This document shows, in pieces, positions 57,756 through 64,000 of a stretch of 64,000 nucleotides of DNA; position 1 is the stretch's first letter; every line of letters begins with the position of its first letter. This DNA comes from Sphingobacterium sp. GTDB lineage: Bacteria; Bacteroidota; Bacteroidia; Sphingobacteriales; Sphingobacteriaceae. A program made the translations under genes and the position numbers. The notes under the pieces are model-generated. The model saw nothing but the letters and a program-made list of their open reading frames with translations. It searched no databases and was not told the origin of the DNA. The DNA is taken from the NCBI GenBank assembly GCA_022712315.1, contig JALAGS010000028.1, positions 1-64,000 of the forward strand, written 5' to 3'.

Positions 57756-59273
57756 TTAATAGCCAGGATTCTGAACTAGATTAGGGTTCTGATCAATTTT
57801 TGGCTGCGGAATCGGCAGCCGGTAAGAGTTTTTCGTGAAGGGATACACCTGCGCTTTTCTCCCAGCGTCTTTTGCATAAACAGCATTCATAACGGGCTCC
57901 ACTTTGTCTAACCGCACCAAATCAAACCAGCGCTGCCCTTCAAACGCTAATTCCAAACGGCGCTCTTTCAAATATGCTTCGAATAAAGCGTCTTTATTTG
58001 AACGAACTGCAGTTGCCAATTTCGGCAATTTAACCCGAGTGCGAATTTTATCTATGATATCGGCAGCCCCCGATAAATCTGATCCTTGCTGAATTAATGC
58101 TTCTGCTTTTAATAACAATAGATCGGCATAACGAAGTTTAACGATACTATTAAATGCAGACCGTAGCTTAAACATGAATGGGTAATTATTTGAAGGATAA
58201 TAATTGCTCCAGGTTGTCGAATAATAGACGATCGATTGCCCCAAACGGATTTGATCACCTTCATTGCTATAAGCCTGTATCAAATCCCGGGAAGGAGTCA
58301 CCCATTTTGCCCATGTAAAGTTATTATCATAATTGGACAAATCCCTTCCAAACATCCAAGTCGCCCAATTGCCGCCCCCTGAGGTGAACTGCGCTTCCAA
58401 AATAGATTCCTTTGTATTACGTTGCGCAAGATCCGTATTACTTGCGTTCATCGCATATAAATCCGAATAATTAGGATTTAAGTCAAAACCATCCGCTGTC
58501 AATGCATCGACATACTGAATAACTTTAGCATAATCCCGAATTGGTTTTTCGGCATAGATCTTCGCTAACATCGCCCGTGCAACCGATTTGGTAAATAAGG
58601 TTTTATTCCCGTTATTGTTAGCAGGTGCATCAGCTAATCCATCCATCAGATCTTTTTCGATCTGCTTATAGGCCTCCTCTTCGGTCGCCTGCTTAGGGAA
58701 ATACTGCGGATAAACTTCTCCTACATTATCACCCGTAATATCGGGTGCAATTGTGGTAATGACAGGGACCGATCCAAAGATGCGGACCATATCAAACATC
58801 GCTAATGCGCGGAAAAGCTTAGCCTGTGCTTTATAGGTCCTAATTTCCGTATCGCTAACCGATTTATCGGCTACACTATCGACATAAATGATCAATCGAT
58901 TTGCCCGTCCAACATCTTCCAGATACCTTCCCCAATCCCGGTCAACAACAGAATTAGATCCCTCAATCGAATTATTCTCAAAGGGTACCACTTCTGCTCC
59001 GGTCGTTCCTGCATAGGAGTTATCGGCATGTGAATCGCCAATTAATAACAAATCAAGATACCAATGCTCCTGCCTGTCTTTCATCTGCTGGTAAATTCCA
59101 GCCAAATAGGTCTCAACCTCAGACTTATTCTTAAAAACCACCTGAGTCCCTGTTTCTGTCTTCCCCTGACTAACATCCGAATAATCTGAAAGCGGATCGC
59201 GGTTCAATGAGCAAGAAAGTAAAAACAAAGAACCAGTTAGCAGAAAAAGCGTGTTACTTATATATTTTTTCAT
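57756..59273 (-). CDS. SusD/RagB-family nutrient-binding lipoprotein
   Basis: 505 aa; lipobox FLLSCSLN; C-terminal LRYADLLLLKAEAL, LKERRLELAFEGQRWFDLVRL, YRLPIPQPKIDQNPNLVQNPGY. Confidence 0.95.
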   Translation of the reverse strand: MKKYISNTLFLLTGSLFLLSCSLNRDPLSDYSDVSQGKTETGTQVVFKNKSEVETYLAGIYQQMKDRQEHWYLDLLLIGDSHADNSYAGTTGAEVVPFENNSIEGSNSVVDRDWGRYLEDVGRANRLIIYVDSVADKSVSDTEIRTYKAQAKLFRALAMFDMVRIFGSVPVITTIAPDITGDNVGEVYPQYFPKQATEEEAYKQIEKDLMDGLADAPANNNGNKTLFTKSVARAMLAKIYAEKPIRDYAKVIQYVDALTADGFDLNPNYSDLYAMNASNTDLAQRNTKESILEAQFTSGGGNWATWMFGRDLSNYDNNFTWAKWVTPSRDLIQAYSNEGDQIRLGQSIVYYSTTWSNYYPSNNYPFMFKLRSAFNSIVKLRYADLLLLKAEALIQQGSDLSGAADIIDKIRTRVKLPKLATAVRSNKDALFEAYLKERRLELAFEGQRWFDLVRLDKVEPVMNAVYAKDAGRKAQVYPFTKNSYRLPIPQPKIDQNPNLVQNPGY

Positions 59274-59284
59274 GATACAGACAA

Positions 59285-62263
59285 TTAAAACTCAATATTA
59301 AGACCTAAAACAAATGAACGGTTCTGCGGATAGGTCCCCCAATCAATACCTTGGATTCTAGACTCAGATCCGCCAGAGAATTGGTTTACTTCCGGATCCA
59401 TACCTGAATATTTTGTCAACGTAAACAAATTACTTACAGATAGATAAGGCTGAATTTTATGGATACCGATACGTTTCAGTCTCTCCGGAGAAATGGAATA
59501 GCCCAAGGAAACATTTTTCATACGCAAATAACTTCCATCCTCAACAAAATAGGTTGAATTTTTCATGTCAAATCCAGCCTTAGGAACGTTGGTAATCTGT
59601 CCAGGTACTCTCCAGCGATCCAATACAACGGTCGTTTGATTTCGACCATCATACATACCTTCTGTTTCCATGCGGCTGGCATTGAAAATATCGTTTCCAT
59701 AAGTTCCCTGAATGAATATGCTCAGATCGAAATTTTTCCAGGAGAAACTATTTGTCATACCATACACAAACTTTGGTAGCGGATTGCCGATATAAGTACG
59801 GTCACTTGATGAGATCTTTCCATCGCCATTCAGATCACGATACATGAGCTCGCCGGTTTCAGGGTTTACACCATCTGATATATAACCGTAGAATCCTGCA
59901 AGCGATCTTCCCGGTTCATTCTTCACCACAAAATCATTGACGTAATCGTTGGTCTTGACATCGTAGTACACTTGTTGCAAATCCAGCTGTTTCAGTTTAT
60001 TTCTGTTAAAAGAAATATTAAAATCTGTATTCCAGGTAAAATTGCCGGTCAAATTTTTCGAATTTACGGCAAATTCAAAACCATGGTTGTTCAGCCGGCC
60101 ACCATTTCTTTGGATGGTGGTTGCTTGCTGTCCCGCAGGCAAACTTGCATTCATTAAAAGATCCCTGGTATCCTTGTTGTAATAATCGGCACTGACTGTT
60201 AACCTGTTGCTCAACATGGTGATATCAAAACCGATACTCGTTGTGCTTGTGGTTTCCCAAGTCAAGTCTTTAGCTCGTAAGATTGTTGGTTTATTGATAT
60301 TTGGCACAGCATTGTCCTTTCCCTCTACAAACCATTGTTGACGCTGAATACCGCTCAATTGCAGATAAGCGTAGTCACCTAATCCATATTGATTACCTGT
60401 CTGTCCCCATCCCCCACGGATTTTAAAGTCGTTTATCCAATCTACGTCTTTCATAAAATCTTCAGAAGAGACTCTCCAGGCAGCCGAGACAGAAGGAAAG
60501 TATCCCCAACGCCGCTCAGGACTCAGCTTCGAAGAACCATCGGCGCGCATATTCGCAGTCAACAAATACTTACCGTCGTAGTTATACATTGCACGGGCGA
60601 AATAGGACATAATTCCCCAATTGGATGCAGAGGATCCTGTTCTATCCCAAGAGATCTTATTTGCCGCGTTAAGTGTCTCAATGATTCCGTTCGCATAGTT
60701 TGAACCGTAGATATAGCTTCTAGAGTACTTAGAGTCTGTCCAGGAAGAACCACCCATTACTTCTAGATTATGTTTACCAAAGCTTTTGCTATACGTTAAG
60801 ATATTATCCCAGGTCAATACTGTATTTGTATTGCGAAGATCAGAGGCCTCCCCAAATTGATTTCTTCCCCATGCTGTCGTCCAAGGATCCAAGAAGGTGG
60901 TCATCACACCAGATCTTCTATCGAATGAAAACGAAGTTTTCCAAGTTAAATTGGGCATAAAAGAAACCAGTGCACTTCCTGTAGCTACGAGACGATTTTC
61001 CCGGTTATTATTATTTCTTGTCCTAGCTAAGTTTTCCAAAGGACTGGTAATGTTGTTGATACCATAATAATTGTTATAGAATCGGTCTGGATTTGCTGGA
61101 TCCCATACTGGGGCATAGGTAGGTGTTGTAATTACTGAGGTCACTACCCCGCCACGATTAGACCCCAACCCGGAGGTAATTCCATTGTCATTGTTATCGG
61201 AATAATTGATATTCGCATTGACCTTTAACCATTTTCGAACTTGGTTATCAATATTAGCACGGAAATTATATCTTCTAAAGAAGGAGCCTTGTAATGTCCC
61301 GTTTTCATTCAAATAACCGCCTCCCAAATAGTAACGAAGTTTCTCATTACCATCGGAAACTGATAGTTGATGATTTTGCTGAATACCTGTTTTGTAGGTC
61401 TCTTTAAACCAGTCTGTCTGATCCATCAATCCTTCCGGAAGGTTGACAAGACCTATCTCATCCTGTAAATCTTTGTATTGGCTAGTATTTAAAACTTTGA
61501 CAGTGTTATTGACAACATTGGCTGTCCATTGTGTTCCAAGTGTAATTTTTGCTTCACCGGCCTTACCTGATTTTGTCGTCACGAGGATTACACCGTTCGA
61601 ACCACGGGAACCGTAGATCGATGCAGATGATGCGTCCTTTAAAATTTGGATATCCGTAATATCATTAGGAGATAAGAATTTAATATCTTCTACAGGAACT
61701 CCATCAACGACATACAAAGGAGTTGTATTGCTATTGAAAGATGTTATTCCCCGGATTTGGATCTGCGGAGCAGCACCTGGCTGGCCATTTGGCTGAATAA
61801 CAGTTACCCCAGCAGCCTTACCCTGAATGGCTTGGCCAAAATTAGTAACAGGTCTCTTTTCCAGATCCTTGGTAGAGACAGAAGAAATTGCCGTCGTGAC
61901 ATCCTTTCTTTTTACGCTGCCATAACCTATGACAATGACATCTTCAAGCACATTAGTAGAAGAATTTAATTGCACAACCATGCTACTGCTGGCAGGTAAT
62001 TCTTTGTTGTTGTAACCAACAAATGTAAATTGAAGTATGCTGCCCACGCTTGCCGAAATTTGAAAACGCCCCTCCCCATTACTGGAGACAGCATTGTTAC
62101 TTCCTTTCTGCGTAATGGTCACCCCAGAAAGAGGTTTCTGATCTTGGGCGTCCAGCACTCGTCCACTGATTTGAATTCTGTCTTGTGCAAACACAAAATT
62201 CATCAAGGTAAACAAGAAAGCCAAGCCCATTGAAAAGGCTACTTTTCGAGTAAAGTAAATCAT
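59285..62263 (-). CDS. SusC/RagA-family TonB-linked outer-membrane protein
   Basis: 992 aa; ISGRVLDAQDQKPLSGVTI, VVIGYGSVKRKDVTTAISSV, DASSASIYGSRGSNGVILVTTKSG. Confidence 0.96.
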   Translation of the reverse strand: MIYFTRKVAFSMGLAFLFTLMNFVFAQDRIQISGRVLDAQDQKPLSGVTITQKGSNNAVSSNGEGRFQISASVGSILQFTFVGYNNKELPASSSMVVQLNSSTNVLEDVIVIGYGSVKRKDVTTAISSVSTKDLEKRPVTNFGQAIQGKAAGVTVIQPNGQPGAAPQIQIRGITSFNSNTTPLYVVDGVPVEDIKFLSPNDITDIQILKDASSASIYGSRGSNGVILVTTKSGKAGEAKITLGTQWTANVVNNTVKVLNTSQYKDLQDEIGLVNLPEGLMDQTDWFKETYKTGIQQNHQLSVSDGNEKLRYYLGGGYLNENGTLQGSFFRRYNFRANIDNQVRKWLKVNANINYSDNNDNGITSGLGSNRGGVVTSVITTPTYAPVWDPANPDRFYNNYYGINNITSPLENLARTRNNNNRENRLVATGSALVSFMPNLTWKTSFSFDRRSGVMTTFLDPWTTAWGRNQFGEASDLRNTNTVLTWDNILTYSKSFGKHNLEVMGGSSWTDSKYSRSYIYGSNYANGIIETLNAANKISWDRTGSSASNWGIMSYFARAMYNYDGKYLLTANMRADGSSKLSPERRWGYFPSVSAAWRVSSEDFMKDVDWINDFKIRGGWGQTGNQYGLGDYAYLQLSGIQRQQWFVEGKDNAVPNINKPTILRAKDLTWETTSTTSIGFDITMLSNRLTVSADYYNKDTRDLLMNASLPAGQQATTIQRNGGRLNNHGFEFAVNSKNLTGNFTWNTDFNISFNRNKLKQLDLQQVYYDVKTNDYVNDFVVKNEPGRSLAGFYGYISDGVNPETGELMYRDLNGDGKISSSDRTYIGNPLPKFVYGMTNSFSWKNFDLSIFIQGTYGNDIFNASRMETEGMYDGRNQTTVVLDRWRVPGQITNVPKAGFDMKNSTYFVEDGSYLRMKNVSLGYSISPERLKRIGIHKIQPYLSVSNLFTLTKYSGMDPEVNQFSGGSESRIQGIDWGTYPQNRSFVLGLNIEF

Positions 62264-62517
62264 ATGAAATAAAAAATTGGTTATTGTTTAATCTTTTGGT
62301 TATTCCAAAATGGCAATGAGTTTCCCCTCCTTCATTGCTCAAAACAAAACTAAGATCACCAAGACGGAGAAAAAAGGGCTAGTACTCAAAAAGTACCAGA
62401 CAAAAAACATAAAAATCTTACAATAAGTGAATTACAAAATAATACAACCTCTAAAAAGTACCTAAATGAGTGTATAATAGTCGCTAATAAAGTCAATTTA
62501 CACGTATAATCCAACGT

Positions 62518-64000
62518 TTATGGTCGATCAATTACTGCAATTTGACATACAGCAGCTTCAAAGGCATCGCGATTTCCTGCGGCTTTATTACGTACCTTTG
62601 TTCTGTAATTATAAACTGTCCGTAGCGAATAGCGAAGGAAGCTCGCAATCTTCACAGAGTCATCGATCCCCAATCGAATTAATGCAAAAATTCGAAGTTC
62701 TGTATTTAAAAGTTCTGTCTTTTTGGGATAAATCTTCTCATCATCCTGAAGCAGGGCATTGAATTCATCAACAAAGGTCGGATATAGGTTTAAGAAGATT
62801 CGATCAAAGTTAATATAAAGCTGCTGCACCTCTCTTTCCTCCATTTGCGTAGACTTCAGCTGCTCCCTCAATGCATCCCATTGTTGATTTGTAGCCTTTT
62901 TTAATAATACTTTTCTAATATCCTCCATTTTATCAATGTAACTCGAGCACATATCAAAAAATTGGGCGATATATTCTTCTTTAATATGGTTGGATTCCGA
63001 CAATTTAAAGTTAGTTTGATTGATCTCATTATTCAATGCGCGAAGCTGCTGATTGGTGGCCGATAATTCCGATCGTATTCGCCTCAAATGCTGTACTTGC
63101 CTATAAATAATGACGAGTCCAATAATAACACCAATTAATAAAATACTAACGACAACAACTAAGGCAACCAATTGCCTGTTCTGGCTACTGATTTTCTGCT
63201 GATAGGCCGCATTGATGATCGGATAAGAAGAAGTCCCTTCGATAATACGATAACGTACTTTACACAGCATGGCGTCGTCGATCGCTTTTTCAATAAATTG
63301 AAATGCGCGATCGAAATCCTGCTGATCATAATAAGTTAATGCCAGATCATGAAAGGAAGCGTTGTCGCGGTTTGCCATTTCGATATCCGCACTGGCCGAT
63401 ATGGAAAGATAATAAATTTGACTTTTCGTATCCTTTTCATATTTATAAATTAGCCCCAGAAAATAAGCGATCAGCGCTCTCTGCTCAATATCTTTTTTAT
63501 TCTCTTTCCAAAGAACCAAGAGTTGTTTTTTAGCATCCCCCCGATTACCGTTAAACAACGTTTTTATCGCAATCGCAGTACGGTACGCTAAGGAAGACTT
63601 AGGTAGAACTGTTAGCAATGAATCACGATACCGTTCACTCGCCTGATAATATTCGGGGCGATTATTGCTCTGACCATAATGGCTATAAAACGAACTATAA
63701 GTATCATAATACTTTGCTAAGAGGTTTTTCCCGAGCAGAGATGGTTCAATTTCCCCCAATAGCTCTGATGCCTCTATATACCGTCCGATAGTAGAATACA
63801 CCCAAGCTAAATCCAAATGGATCACGGTTTGCAATGAATCATTATTTAATGGAGCCAGCTTCTGGCATAGTAAAATATAAGAAAGCGCTGCGTCCGAATC
63901 AAACTTCTTATAATTTTCAAAAATTTCGTAATTCTTCTTCAAAAACTGAGCGGAATTGGCTTCCAGTGCCTTTGCCTCCTGTTTTAACTTTTCTAGCTTA
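62518..64000 (-). CDS. TPR-containing transmembrane transcriptional regulator (DUF6377-like, SusR-like position), partial at the right edge
   Basis: ORF-track start at 63942 is a TTG codon; the frame remains open to base 64000 (...KLEKLKQEAKALEANSAQFLKKNYEIF). TM helix LVALVVVVSILLIGVIIGLVIIY, C-terminal HTH IFALIRLGIDDSVKIASFLRYSLRTVYNYRTKVRNKA. Confidence 0.85.
   Translation of the reverse strand, partial: KLEKLKQEAKALEANSAQFLKKNYEIFENYKKFDSDAALSYILLCQKLAPLNNDSLQTVIHLDLAWVYSTIGRYIEASELLGEIEPSLLGKNLLAKYYDTYSSFYSHYGQSNNRPEYYQASERYRDSLLTVLPKSSLAYRTAIAIKTLFNGNRGDAKKQLLVLWKENKKDIEQRALIAYFLGLIYKYEKDTKSQIYYLSISASADIEMANRDNASFHDLALTYYDQQDFDRAFQFIEKAIDDAMLCKVRYRIIEGTSSYPIINAAYQQKISSQNRQLVALVVVVSILLIGVIIGLVIIYRQVQHLRRIRSELSATNQQLRALNNEINQTNFKLSESNHIKEEYIAQFFDMCSSYIDKMEDIRKVLLKKATNQQWDALREQLKSTQMEEREVQQLYINFDRIFLNLYPTFVDEFNALLQDDEKIYPKKTELLNTELRIFALIRLGIDDSVKIASFLRYSLRTVYNYRTKVRNKAAGNRDAFEAAVCQIAVIDRP

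Overview
This 64 kb window looks like ordinary chromosome from a Bacteroidota member, probably Sphingobacterium or a close relative. That placement is inferred from gene content (SusC/SusD locus, LpxC-FabZ fusion, PorX, YtxJ) and from TTG-N17-21-TAnnTTTG promoters. From left to right it contains: a urease operon (ureABCEFGD, minus strand) linked to an outer-membrane porin and an OmpR-type two-component system; a WG-repeat secreted protein; a sulfur/persulfide locus (two YeeE/YedE-like halves, TauE, CstB-like persulfide dioxygenase-rhodanese); an M1-type peptidase; a Tat-signal glycoside hydrolase-like protein; housekeeping genes (hemW, long-form GAPDH, waaA, UDP-sugar enzymes, efp, lpxA/lpxC-fabZ/lpxD, porX, tsaE, ald, ribH, dapD, folP); a candidate copper-acquisition locus (MbnH-like diheme protein, MbnP-like protein, OprC/NosA-type TonB receptor, YtkA-like lipoprotein, small CxxxC protein); and a compact GH30-containing polysaccharide utilisation locus cut by the right edge. 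I found no tRNA, rRNA, CRISPR array or transposase. The items most worth follow-up are (i) a urease alpha subunit with an in-frame N-terminal twin-arginine-like extension, implying possible export, and (ii) the copper locus, whose TonB receptor carries both halves (CxxxM and HxM) of the OprC copper site. All family calls come from reading motifs by eye; no database search was run.
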